Source of the DNA: Gymnopilus junonius | Lineage: Eukaryota; Basidiomycota; Agaricomycetes; Agaricales; Galerinaceae | NCBI GenBank assembly: GCA_015501075.1 | Contig: JADNYJ010000045.1 | Span: 62,001-126,000 of the forward strand | Reading direction: 5' to 3' | DNA length: 64,000 bases | Shown: piece after piece, positions 47,484 through 58,224 of the stretch | Layout of the letters: every line of letters begins with the position of its first letter | How positions within the stretch are numbered: position 1 is the first letter of the stretch | Translations under genes and position numbers: made by a program | The notes under the pieces: model-generated | Seen by the model: only the letters and a program-made list of their open reading frames with translations | What the model was told of the DNA's origin: nothing | Database searches by the model: none

Positions 47484-47666
47484 AGAAACAATAATTTAGT
47501 TTTTATTACTAAATCGTTTTATCGACCATCTCATATGATCCTCGAACATCATGGGAAGCAAATACATATGTATCAATGTAACACCAAAGTTCAAAACAAA
47601 TACTGTAAGAGGCCTTAAATGAGGACCCTGAGGCTTTATTATTCATTTGAGAGCTGACTTACATAT

Positions 47667-47738
47667 ACACTGATGGTGAAGCGGTTATCATGCTTGCCTT
47701 CCAAGCAAGCGGCAGGGGTTCGACTCCCCTTCAGTGTA
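47667..47738 (+). tRNA. tRNA-Gly (anticodon UCC)
   Basis: Cloverleaf of 72 nt without intron. Acceptor stem ACACTGA pairs with TCAGTGT; D-stem GTGA/TCAT; anticodon stem CTTGC/GCAAG with loop CTTCCAA, anticodon TCC; T-stem AGGGG/CCCCT with loop TTCGACT containing the invariant TTCGA; discriminator A at 47738. A T run follows downstream (47760-47772), a possible Pol III stop. It lies between the P450 and the hairpin region. Confidence 0.95.
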
Positions 47739-48070
47739 TAATTTTCCGGTAGGAATGTTACTTTTTCTTTTAATACCGTTTATGAACAGCACTATGTAGA
47801 AACACTCTTTATGGTCTAAGGATTACCATGTCATGCTTATGAAATTTTTGCTGATTTTACCTGGGTGTCCAGGTGCCCCCGAATTGAAAAATATACATTT
47901 TGACACACTGACAAAGCCGGAACTCATTCTTGCACAGAAGCAAATATTGGGATTAAATATCTTCATGGGAGTGTGCTCTGAAAAAATATCTTTCCTTTGA
48001 ATGTATACTCTTGAGGGCATCATGGTCCAATACGATCGAAGATATACACATCCTGGCTGTCTCTCACACG

Positions 48071-48162
48071 ATGGGCAAGCAACTGTCCAAACGGCCCAAA
48101 ATGAGCATCTCATATTACAAAATGCTCATTTTGAGCCAATTGGACAGCCGCTTGCCGCCCAT
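48071..48162. repeat. long imperfect hairpin (inverted repeat)
   Basis: Left arm 48071-48108 and right arm 48122-48162 are near reverse complements. Paired blocks are ATGGGC/GCCCAT, AAGC/GCTT, CTGTCCAA/TTGGACAG and an AAAATGAGCAT/ATGCTCATTTT core around a 13-nt loop (48109-48121). Small mismatches and bulges lie between blocks. CCTGG/CCAGG pairs may extend it outward. It could be a MITE remnant or a source of small RNA. Confidence 0.75.
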
Positions 48163-48366
48163 GCCAGGGCTCTAACACCGGCCATTTCTGTGCCGGCCAA
48201 CTTCTTTGTAAATGCCGAGATTGAACCCGCTTGTAAAGGAAATTTCTTGGACGAGATTGTAGGCGACTTTAAAATCATAAAAAAAGGGGGGGAAAGAAAT
48301 ACTTTCCTCTCATGTTTCTTTACATCAGAATGTCGATATTCCATACATTATTATGTATAAGCTAGA

Positions 48367-51246
48367 CTATTTCGTATCTTCTTCGTCTTCAGTCGGTGAC
48401 ACGGATGGATATCGGAAGGCTTGGTATGCCATAGCTGCCGCGAACACCACTTCGAAGAGCATATAAAATGTCACAGGAGTACTATCCCTCGCCTCACCAA
48501 CAATCCATGGTGAATTTCCACCAACTGTAAGCAGCAATGCGATTACATTGAGCCAAGCGGCTAATTTATAAGTCCCAGCAAAGCTGCCGGATCTGAAGTT
48601 CATAATGACCTGGAGGACCCATCCAAGAGCAATGGCTGGGAGGATAGTTGCGAGCTGAACGGTAACAAATGTCTTTGTGACTGTATTCCTCAGTGCAGGA
48701 ACTCCTCGACGGTCGATAACATATATTTGATGATACTCGCAGAAGGAAAATAAAGCAGCGAAAACACCAAAGGTCTAAATTGTGGGCGTCAACGTTGTTG
48801 GATACAGAGGAACGAACAGCGCTGACCATCAGTTTAGTTTGTTTAGAGGGGTATGACTCTAAGCGCTGACTAGCTCTCTCTGCATGAGACGCGGGGGCGA
48901 AGCGCACGACCGGAATCCAATACTTGGACAAGTGCACATCGGCGCGTAAAACAGCTCTGAGCATAAGAAGGGAAAAGATTTGGAAGAATAAACCGAGGAA
49001 AAGATCCCAGAGGAATTTGGTAAAAGTGAAGCTATCGAGAGAAGCTCCTGAAATGGTCTCAAAGACGAAGTCAAGCAGACCTCCTCCTGCAATTAGAATG
49101 GTTCCAAGGACAGATATTCCTACTGTTGATGACCGTGAGTACCAGTAATGTAGATCGAGTAATCCTTCAATGCAGCTTAGAGTAACTCTGCAAATAAATC
49201 AAGTTAGAACATATTGAACGAATAGCCCAATGGGACTTACCCGACCACAGTCAGGATAGCTGCTCGCCGGGGATGATAATCATCGCGGAAATGATGTCCA
49301 GCCAGGCCCTCTGTAGCAGTCTGATCAGCGATGTGAAAAATAGCGACAGAAGGACTATAACTCACGGGTAAGCTCAACATTAGAATGGGTGGAGAGATAA
49401 TTGCTCTCTGTGTCTGTCATGTTATAGGCCGGTGCAGAACTGCTCACGGTATCGGCGAAGAGGATTTTCTCAGGAGTTCTTCCAGAAAATCCGATGTTCC
49501 AAGTGACATCAACAAATTCTTCGTCGGGAACTTGGGATAAGGGTTAGTGGCGATTCGCGAAGATTTAAATGAAAAAGGAGGACGAACTAGGGTCTTGGCT
49601 GATAGATTTTTTCTTGGAACAATCTTCACGGTTAACAGGCACCGGTACAAGGTCCTAGAACAAAGTACTCAATATTATGACGTGGTTCTAAGGAGATTAT
49701 GATAATGCCTACCAGAGGACCATAACCGTTCTCCTGAAGGGATAAGAATGGAGCATAAGCCCATTCTGTCGAGTCTTTGCCCGTCTTATCGTTTTTCTTC
49801 GTGAGCTTAATTTTGACCTCTTGGTTCCCATGTTGGCGGTATGCTCTTGTGCATAATCTCCAATCGTCCCCCGCATCATTTACAATGACCTTGAAGCCTA
49901 CACCACACTGAGAAAAGTCAATAGATTAGATGGCGTCTAACAAAATAAATAAATTGTGCATCTTACCGCCAATGCTTTAATCTGCCGGTGAGATTTATCG
50001 TACAGTTTGCGGTTCATCGGCTTCGTTATGTCCACTATCCGCAAGAAGGACCTACAGGTGATATAAGGAATTTATATCATAATATTTTGTTCCAAGACTC
50101 GCCTGGTTATAATGTAAGGGTGGGATTCAAGCGGAGGTTGACCCTGCGTGTCATAGCGACCTTTTGTGGAACCAGTGAAACCAGAGAAGTCAAACAAAGG
50201 ATCATCGCTTCCTTCTTCAGAATCGTCATCTTCAGAATCGTCAAGAATCTCGGTCACGGCTGAATCGTCTGCGGAGCCACATCTTGATTTGATATTATGG
50301 AATGAGAGTAGGGGGGTAAAAGTGCCATATGCGTCCACAATTTCTTCTGCGAGTGTACGTGTGTGTCCATCTCTATCAAATCAACGTCGGCATGCGGTAA
50401 CAACACTACTTCGTCGATAAAAAGGAACTTACGGCCATGATCTTGAAGGAGGGTAATTTATAGAAGCAGGAAGCCATGTTGAATAGTTTGAGACGTGATC
50501 GAGAGGGGATGGGGTATTCGGTACAAGTACAAAGGAACCACGAAGGTCATAACTGTGCAATTCGTGCTTTTTGCTGATTGATTTAGAAGAAAAGTCAGAT
50601 ATCGTAAATTTCTACATAACGAAGTAAGAACTTACAAAATCTCTGTTGGCACACGGAAAGTGACTTTCGTCTTGACGTGTTTAGCGTTCAGTCGCAGGTT
50701 CCGGAAGACGGTGCCTGTCCAAATCGCCTTCTCCGCCAATCCATGCGCATCCTCTTTCGACATCGTGCTATTCTTGGCTTTCAAATTCAAGTTCCCCAAG
50801 ATCGAAGCCAGAGAACCAGGAATCTCCCTATCACGCTCTTTGTCCTCATCCTCATCCTCCTGTCTAGCCGTCAATTCTGCCACTTCTACTGTTCTCTCCG
50901 TCCGCAGCCAAACAGTTGCGACGATATCAAAGGTCTGGTTGCTGTCCACAAGCGGTCGTATCACATCCTGGGGCCTATACGCCTTCTTCGGGTCCTGGTA
51001 GAGCGAACTCCATGGCTCCTTTGCACTCTTGTACGCTAGGAACGCGGCCTTGGAGGCCCAGTAGGCCAAAAACAACAGGATGACGGTGAATAGGGTCCAT
51101 GAAATACATTTGCAGTTGACAGTCGATTTGCGTCGTGGTGGTGGACCTGGATCAAGCGGAGTTTGGGAATGAATGTCAGAAGAGGTTGTGTCGCCATTGC
51201 TGCCAGAACGATGCCCGCTTTGTGGAGGTTTGTGGTCGATTATCAT
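48367..51246 (-). CDS. multipass membrane protein of unknown function
   Basis: Starts at the ATG at 51246. An N-terminal soluble Pro/Ser-rich tail is followed by a membrane segment (CISWTLFTVILLFLAYWASKAAF) and then a long soluble, probably lumenal region. Recognisable stretches there are SNQTFDIVATVWLRT, an acidic run (EDEDEDKERD), a second acidic Asp/Glu/Ser run near 50190-50270, and WRLCTRAYRQHGN near 49850. The C-terminal half holds several hydrophobic helices (ILTVVG; LWDLFLGLFFQIFSLLMLRA; LATILPAIALGWVLQVIM; LAAWLNVIALLLTVGG; FYMLFEVVFAAAMAYQAF) and ends with an acidic cytosol-like tail before TAG/TAA at 48367. About ten introns; borders are approximate. No family is recognised. Topology (one helix, large loop, helix cluster) suggests an endoplasmic-reticulum or secretory-pathway membrane protein. 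Confidence 0.65.
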
Positions 51247-52035
51247 TTGTATTCTTCAATCTGCTGGCGCAGAGCAGCCCTGAAGACTCTTCTGGGGGCC
51301 CCGGGCAGTGAGGAAGGTGCCGATGGTCGAGGTCCGAGGGCTTTTATGGAGTCATAGCCTTCAGAATTGAATTGTTTGCCCACGGCACCGCAATTTGACT
51401 CGTTGCGAAGGAGATATTGCAGAGTTGGCACAATCTTGATGGCTGCTACCTTTTCCCATATGATACGCGTACTAGGCGGAACATGTATCAATAGCAGGCG
51501 TATTTTCAGCTCAAGTACTGAAGCGAATCAGACGGATGCCGCAAGCACTGCAGCTAGAAAACTGTCGAGCTGTATTGAAGAGATTCTGTTTGCCTTCAAA
51601 TTTAATTGACGGCCGTTGTCACTCTTCCACTCTCAAGGCCACACGACGACCCATAAACAATAGAAATAGCGACCGTAACTTTAAGTGATCGACATCGCGG
51701 CTACTGTGTACTATAGAAGCCTATGTACCTGTGGAAAAGCGTGCACTTTAAAAAATAAGGTCGCAACAGTACTACCACTTCTTGGACACTGCAATGACCG
51801 ACAGTGTATATATATGAATCCTGAAAAAAAAGGAATTTATTTAACTTGCCAGTGAAAGGGCATAGAAATCGTGAACGCTCACTGGCATATACAAGAGATC
51901 AGATCAGTCAGTCGTATGGTAATAGTTATGTTGAACATCAAGCTCAATAATATAAGGGGTGTGTAGATTATGTACAATGTGTGAGTAGAGTGAACGAGAA
52001 AATGAACCTGACCAAAATCTATACAGAACTAAAGT
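51247..52035. other. intergenic region
   Basis: About 790 bp containing the start side of the membrane-protein gene and the 3' end of the NLR gene. No feature beyond short open frames and an A run near 51825 was seen. Confidence 0.4.
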
Positions 52036-55000
52036 CTAAAGAGGAGGATAGAAAAGGGAGTCATCATTATCAAGGCCTGGCCTACGAAAACCAATAACAC
52101 CATCAGGTGTCCGTTGCTTCTCCTTCAGTTTTGCTACGTTCTCCTTGCAATTACTCTCGCCCTTGATCTCTCGAGTGCCATAAAATTTTGGTAAAGCAGC
52201 TTCATACGCACTGAGGGCATTTCGGTAATCGCCTCTGCGAAGATACCCATAACCTATGTAATCAAATGCCAGTACAATGGAGTGTGTATCCCCGACATGT
52301 GAAGCTTTCATCAGCGCGATTTTGATTAGCTTCCACGCTTCCGAATCTTCATTTAGGCTATAAAGAATCATGCCATAATCCACAGCGATGAACGCTTGGA
52401 AGAATGCACTTTCACTCAATTCCGCTTGTCTCCATGACTCCTTTATAGCATCCAATGCCTCTGGAAGCCGCTTCTCGTAGTAATGAACACGGGTCAAAAC
52501 CTGATAGGCATGGGCAAGGTGAGGAGGATTTCCTACAGCCGTCAGCATGGTTCTAGCACGTTCCAGATAAGTCAAGGCCTCCTGCAGCCGTTGAGCTTCC
52601 TGCAGCGCAAGCCCAACAAAAATCAGACTTCGTCCATGTATGAGATCGTTTGAAAGTTCAGCACACTTCACTTCAACTTCCTGGGCCAACACAACTACAT
52701 CACCTCTACCTGGTAATACAAAGCGTGCAGCGTCAACGAGATCGACACCACATTGGCAGTGGCATGAATGTGGGGGCCCGCCTTGAGCTTTAGAGTTGAA
52801 AAGCTGGTAAGCTTGCAGTAGGCGGTCATACGCTAGGCGATAGTTGGCGATTTGGTGATAGGTCTTACCCATGCACCATGTCGCCACAGCTATGTATCTA
52901 TCAACACCAAAGGTATTGGCCATCTCTAATGTGTGTTCGACGATCTCCAGGCTGGGCTTGGTGTCGCATCGGTGCCAGCAGAACGCGATGAGAGTATCCA
53001 TAGTTCTATCAGACAGATGGGCAAGTTGTGACGTAGGTGAATCAAAAAGGATGGAATGGATGTTGGTATCTTCAGCGGCGAGTGCCTTCGATTTGATGTG
53101 GAATGTGGAATCGTCGTAGCGGCAGGCATGTTCTAAAACATAATGACAACATGATGAGTGTATCTGGTCCCAGAGGTCGTCGGAGATTCTGCCATGCTGT
53201 CGCATGAAAGATTGAACGACTGGGATAACGAAGAGGATTGGGGAGTCGGAACCTTGCTGTTCATTCTGGACCAGTAACGCTGCCTTTGATAAAGTGGCAA
53301 TAGCGGAGGCAATCATTGACTTCTTCAGCGTCGGAGCCCACCATCGGAGATTCTCCTTTGTAGTTCCCGCAGGCAGCAAAGAGAGTATGGAGAGGAGAAG
53401 GATGGCATTTGGATTGTGCTTGACGAGATCGCTATCGACAGAGAGGCTTATGCTTCTGTTCATACTCTGTTCGGGGTTGTCGGTGAACATGTCAGGTCCA
53501 CATTCGAGCCAGGCGTCCATTAGATCATTGGCCGTCCAGTGTACCTCCTTTCCCAAATTTGCCATCAGAGTGACTGCAAAAGGCATATGCCCTAACGAAT
53601 CCAATAGATGACCGACATCCGGATCGTCCTTCGAAGCAGGGTTAATCGCATGGAAAATGCGGAAGCAGGCTTCTTCATCTGTAGGTTGGATGTTCCTCGA
53701 TTGCCAGTTGATCGCATTGTCGCATGGTGGATATGATCCACGCATCGTCACCAACATCTCAATATGTTTAATCTGGGCTAGTTGGCGGAGAATATCTCCA
53801 ACAAATTTCTGCGTTTGGCCAGGCGCATTCCAAGGTGTTTCGAAATTGTCAAGGACAAGTAGACGAGGATCTTTCGAGGCATTGAGCTCGGCAATGATCT
53901 TCTCAAGTGTAGGCTGTTTATCTCCAGGCACCTGTAATTGGACATACAAGGTCTCGAGGAGGGCAGCCGCGGACGTTGCCCCGATGCAGGGGACCCAAAC
54001 TGGGTGTCTGCGAGAGAAGCGTTCCTGGACCAGAGGGGATTCAACAACCGCCAGCGAAACTGATGTTTTCCCCATGCCACCTGGCCCGAGAATGCAGACT
54101 CGAGATGTTTCCTCCTTCATGAGTAATTGGGCGATTTCTTCGACAAGGGCATCCCGGCCATAGAAGACCTCCGGTTTCAGAGGCATATGCTGTCGAATGG
54201 CCGCGGACGACTGGAGCAACGTGGCCGATCGCTTGGATTGGACAGCAACACGTGGAATTCGTCCAACTTGGTGTCGATGTTGTCCACTTTGTCCACTACA
54301 TGCTGCATATCCCTGGACACATCGTTGACTTTATTGGACATCTTCCCTAGGCGGGTATGGAGCTCCTGGAGAAGGTCAGAGTCGCGGAGATCGTTGGCGA
54401 GCTGAAAGAAGGATTATATCAGCTACTAGGTGCAAGTTATTAGGCTGAAATGTACCTTGAACTTCTCCAGTGCCATTGAAAGTCGATTCATGCAAGCTTC
54501 GAGTGTACTCTCATTGAGTTCTTTGTAGAAGCAATCACCCATCGATTCTGTTCGCTGATTTCTGTCAGATCGTGCTTGATTGTCCCAAGAGTGCTGTAAT
54601 ATCGTCAGCAACTGTGTCAGGCCGTAAATCGTAAGGTAAATACCCGAGCAGTCCTTGAATGTCATTCTCAATGTTTTTCGCGACTTTTACGTTCACCTCC
54701 TTGCTATCTTCCTCGGTCTTCGTCACATTTTCGACAACAACGATCATGAGATGGCCGACCCTTTCTTGCAGATCCTTGACCTTCTGTTCGACAGCCGATC
54801 CCTCCTAAAGATGGCTAGTTTAGAAGATGCTACAATAATTCAAGACATACTCAAACGAACCTCGCATACTTGGATGATCTTCAGCGCGACTCCAATCGCC
54901 TCTTGTAGTAACGGTACGGGTATTATCCCAGCTGCAGATTCCAGTATCGTGAGGATCTCTTTCCCGGTGGCTGTTGCGTACTGTACTGTTGTTGGAGCAG

Positions 55001-55284
55001 CACCAGAGCCATTAGAAGACGATTTCTAATTGACAATTTCGTCAGAGAATTCATGGAATATGGACTAACTGTCTGACCTTCACAGATGTCGCCTTTATAG
55101 ATCGGTCATCGACAGGAGAATCCGTTATTTGTGGCGCTACCAGTAGATTCTGACGCAGCTTCTGGACACATTTGACTGTCAGCGAGGTTGCTGAACATAA
55201 ATAGATACTGACATCAATAGATCTCGTGGATGGCTTCTTGGGGCGCCGTGGTACAGGACACCAGGAGAAGCATCCAGCAGACAT
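52036..55284 (-). CDS. NLR-type STAND ATPase: MLKL/HeLo-like N-terminus, NB-ARC, TPR-like repeats
   Basis: Likely intracellular sensor of the fungal NLR class, whose known members control regulated cell death and non-self response. Upstream exons (55284-54420) read a helical domain, TGKEILTILESAAGIIPVPLLQEAIGVALKII and SAVEQKVKDLQERVGHLMIVVVE in two exons, which is the MLKL N-terminal/HeLo-like bundle common in Agaricomycete NLRs. A long exon (54219-52036, 727 codons) begins QHMPLKPEVFYGRDALVEEI, then P-loop GPGGMGKTS, Walker B LLVLDNFE, GHMPFAV in the GLPL position, and TPR-like helices in the C-terminal 300 residues to PPL and TAG. Two joins are one base out of phase, near 54529-54531 (T run) and 54237-54241 (C run). 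A close paralogue enters at 63672. The first exon (55284) is less certain. Confidence 0.85.
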
Positions 55285-55956
55285 ACTTCGTGATCAATGC
55301 AGAGAGCAAGGTAGTTGGCAGGCGCAGCCACCTATCCATGATCCTATTGCTTCTAGAACGCTGCAGGGATGTTGAAACGTTGACTCGGTTGAGGGCATAA
55401 GGCGGCTTGACATAGCAGTGGCAGTGAGCAGTGCTATAAACAGTCAGCTGCGCAAAATCGCCTAAAAAGACCAAAAGAAAGAAGAATATGCAAATACAAA
55501 TAGCGACATCGAGGGTAATCGAGTTTCGTTCCTCTGAACCGCTCAGTACATAATACATATGTTCCAAACCTTTTCTCAGGCTGTACTTGAAGTTTCCATG
55601 CCAGCTCAAGATTAGCATTATAGGAAATGTTTGGATTGACCATGCAAACCTTTTCGTGAATGCATTGGCATCCAAGTCTCGCGTAAGTCAAACCTGTAAT
55701 ACACTACCAAATCTTTGCCGTTCTAATGTCTTTCAAAACTTTTCTTATCATCGGTTCGAAAACGGTCCTTTCGGTTATGAATCTAATAAGTGAATTAGTA
55801 AGTAAGAGGGAAAGTAACCATGCTTAGAATATCCAAGCACGCAAGACCGAAGACAAATAGTGTCAGTCGATTGCTATCGGTCCCTATATAAGATGCTCCT
55901 CTCTGGACGATCAGCGTCAGCTTCCCATCGCGAATCTTGAACCCATTGCACCTACA
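55285..55956. promoter_or_regulatory. divergent intergenic region of NLR and AsaB-like genes
   Basis: 672 bp between the NLR start (minus) and the oxygenase start (plus). It holds both promoters. Shadow open frames of 60-150 codons occur on the minus strand near 55675-55434 but lack features. No TATA box was clear. Confidence 0.35.
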
Positions 55957-56924
55957 ATGTCATCCGATTTTCCTGTCCACCCCTTCGCCAAAGCGGCACT
56001 CAATTACGGAGTCCCTCCTGCTGATGGCATTCGACCTTACCAGTACACCAACGCCGATCCTATTACTGGCGAAAGGAGGAAGAACTATACACACGAGCCC
56101 AAGGAGGTCATAATCGAAAATTTGCGCGGTAAGGAGCATCTTGCCTCGCTCGACACTACCGGATTCCAGTACTTCAAGCATCCCTCCAAGCATACGTCGT
56201 TCGCCAACGATGAGGAGATCGTTCGGGAATATTATCCCGAGACCATTGAGCTTATCAAAAAGTACACTGGTGCCAGCCGAGTGGTGATATTTGATCATAG
56301 TGAGTTTTGAACCTTTCACCTAAATTCCAAAGTGCAGACACTCATTTATTTTCTTCCAGCCGTCCGTCGCCGCCGTCTAGGCAAAGTTGTCGATGAACCA
56401 GGTGCCCGCCAGCCGGTCAATGGCGTACATGTTGACCAAAGCGGCAAAGCTGCTGTCGCCCGTGTTCACCGCCATCTCCCAGCCGAGGACGTGCCCCAGT
56501 TGTTGCAGAAACGCTTCCAAATTATCAACTTGTGGCGCCCTATTAGCCACCCAGCTGACGATTGGCCGTTAACACTCTGCGATTATCGCAGTGTTAACCC
56601 CGAGAAAGACGTTTTCTCTGTTGCCTTCATTTATCCCGACCGCGAAGGCGAGACCCTCGGCATGAAATACAACCCTAATCACAAGTGGAAGTACGTTTCC
56701 GGACTTACCCCAGAAGAGTTCGTCCTGATCAAATGGTAAATATTTGTTAATGAACGAAATCGAGACAGTCGCTGACCATGATTGATATATGTAGTTCTGA
56801 CTCCATTGACGATGGCAGTGTCGCTGTCTTCACCCCTCATACCGCGTTCGAGGACCTTAACACACCCGCTGGTTCTCCTCCTCGTGAATCAATTGAAATA
56901 CGCACTCTTGTCTTCTACGATTGA
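55957..56924 (+). CDS. AsaB/CmcJ-family oxygenase-like protein (putative hydroxylase/desaturase)
   Basis: Three exons: 55957-56299, 56360-56735 and 56795-56924, giving 282 residues, all junctions in frame. Family-like features are the N-terminal RKNYTHEPKEVIIENLRGKE, STRSVVIFDH-type strand at the first exon end (GASRVVIFDH), VNGVHVDQS with the His and Asp of the iron-binding position, and RFQIINLWRPIS followed by DWPLTLCDYRS. The second half reads KWKYVSGLTPEEFVLIKC and CFDS-like metal-proximal residues, then FTPHTAFED and RTLVFYD. CmcJ/AsaB proteins sit beside biosynthetic genes in many fungi and are thought to catalyse oxidation of secondary metabolites. A CYP63-like P450 lies 8.5 kb away, too far to claim a cluster. 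The start is the first ATG, in good context. Confidence 0.85.
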
Positions 56925-57171
56925 TTCGTTGATTGGTATATGAATGAATGTAGTATGTATGGCATTGTAAGAGTATAGTGTGTTGTATCGCCGATGTATT
57001 ATGTAGTGACCTGTAAATCTCGTCTGTTATTCAGAGTTTGCTTCGCGAGCTTAAGTGTCCAGGCCAGTGTGGTGGTGGTCGACTCATGAAAGATCTGGCC
57101 TATTTCTAGGGAACTGCCACCTGTAAAAGATGGTGTCAGTGAACCGTCCTGAAAGTTAATGTAAAAGTACT
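56925..57171. other. short intergenic region
   Basis: 247 bp with the 3' flank of the oxygenase gene (AT-rich, 56930-57010). No signal-peptide exon for the following LysM array is visible here. Confidence 0.4.
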
Positions 57172-58136
57172 AATACTGGTCCACCGGATAATGTCGCGAT
57201 CACGGATGGGTGTCTGGCATATTACACCATTGCGTTAGGTGACACCTGTAGTGTCATGGAGGACGAGTTTAGTACCACTTTGTCCAATATCCTCACTTGG
57301 AATCCCGAGATCGTGGCCAACTGCTCTAACCTCCTACTTGGCCTGTCCACTTCAACTGGTCCGCCTGCCAATGTCGCTCCTGGGACTATCACCGATGGTT
57401 GCCTGGAGGATTACACCGTCGTGTCGGACAATAATTGCTCTGTCACGAAGGACAAGTATAGTATCACGTTGACGACATTACCACCTGGAATCCTGAAATT
57501 AACAGTCAGTGCAGCAACCTTCAACTAGGTCTGGCATACTGCGTCTCCTTGTCCACATCGACTGGGCCATCTAGCAATGTCGTGCCTGGAAAGAACACAG
57601 ATGGGTGCACGCAATACTACACCGTCGTTTCCGGAGACACCTAATCTGCCATCGAAGACGAATTCAGCATTACATTCGCTAATATACAATCGTGGAATCC
57701 TGAAATCAACAACGCATGCTCGAACTTCCAGCTTGGACTCGCCTACTGCGTCGCATCAAGTTCAACAGGCGGCACTGGGCCCTCAGGCACTCTAGCCAAC
57801 CTCGCCAGCGGGTCTCTAAACACCTGCACGAGCTGTTACACCGTCATCTCAAGTGATAACTGCGAAGCCATTGAGGACACCTTCAATATCGCCCAGCCAA
57901 TTTATTCAGATGGAACCCGGAAGTGTCGGGTGACTGTTCGAATATCGCAGTCGGGGAGGCGTATTGTGTTGGTGGTGGTGGGAATGCATTTGGAAAGATC
58001 TCTGTGGTTCAGTCGGGTGACTCCTGTTTGGCTATTCCCAGAATCAGGGAATTACCCAGCAGCAGCTGAAATGCCCATTCCGTTCCTCGACGCGAATTGC
58101 GATTTGAGTACAGACGAGAGACTGTGCGTCGGGTGA
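57172..58136 (+). pseudogene. degenerate LysM-repeat protein (chitin-binding type), 5' end missing
   Basis: Five LysM-like units with the YTV..GD.C..I...F.IT...WNPEI...CSNL..G pattern at about 57205-57345, 57400-57545, 57601-57750, 57820-57965 and a weaker one at 57990-58130. Linkers repeat STSTGPP.NV. and STSTGPSSNV. LysM domains bind chitin or related sugars; secreted LysM proteins can mask or sense them. No start ATG or signal peptide was found ahead of unit 1. The frame shifts near 57475 (G run), 57893 (C run), 58036 (T run) and 58075 (C run), and an in-frame TAA lies at about 57643 where the unit expects Cys. The first four could be homopolymer errors; the TAA could not. The last stop is TGA at 58134-58136. 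Confidence 0.6.
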
Positions 58137-58224
58137 TCAGGGATGAATAAAATAAATAGTTTATATATATTTATGGTCCCTCGTGATACTAAAATATACC
58201 ATACTATTTATCTCTACAATCTTC

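Noticed and set aside
48001..48360. 119-codon plus-strand open frame over the hairpin
   Set aside because: Much of it is the hairpin's own sequence, and it has no recognisable features; better explained as a repeat.
55434..55691. Minus-strand open frames upstream of the NLR start
   Set aside because: No family features; the first NLR-like residues start downstream at 55284 or later.
45106..56924. Secondary-metabolite gene cluster of P450 plus AsaB-like oxygenase
   Set aside because: The two are separated by about 8.5 kb containing a tRNA, membrane-protein and NLR genes, with no backbone synthase; not a cluster on this evidence.
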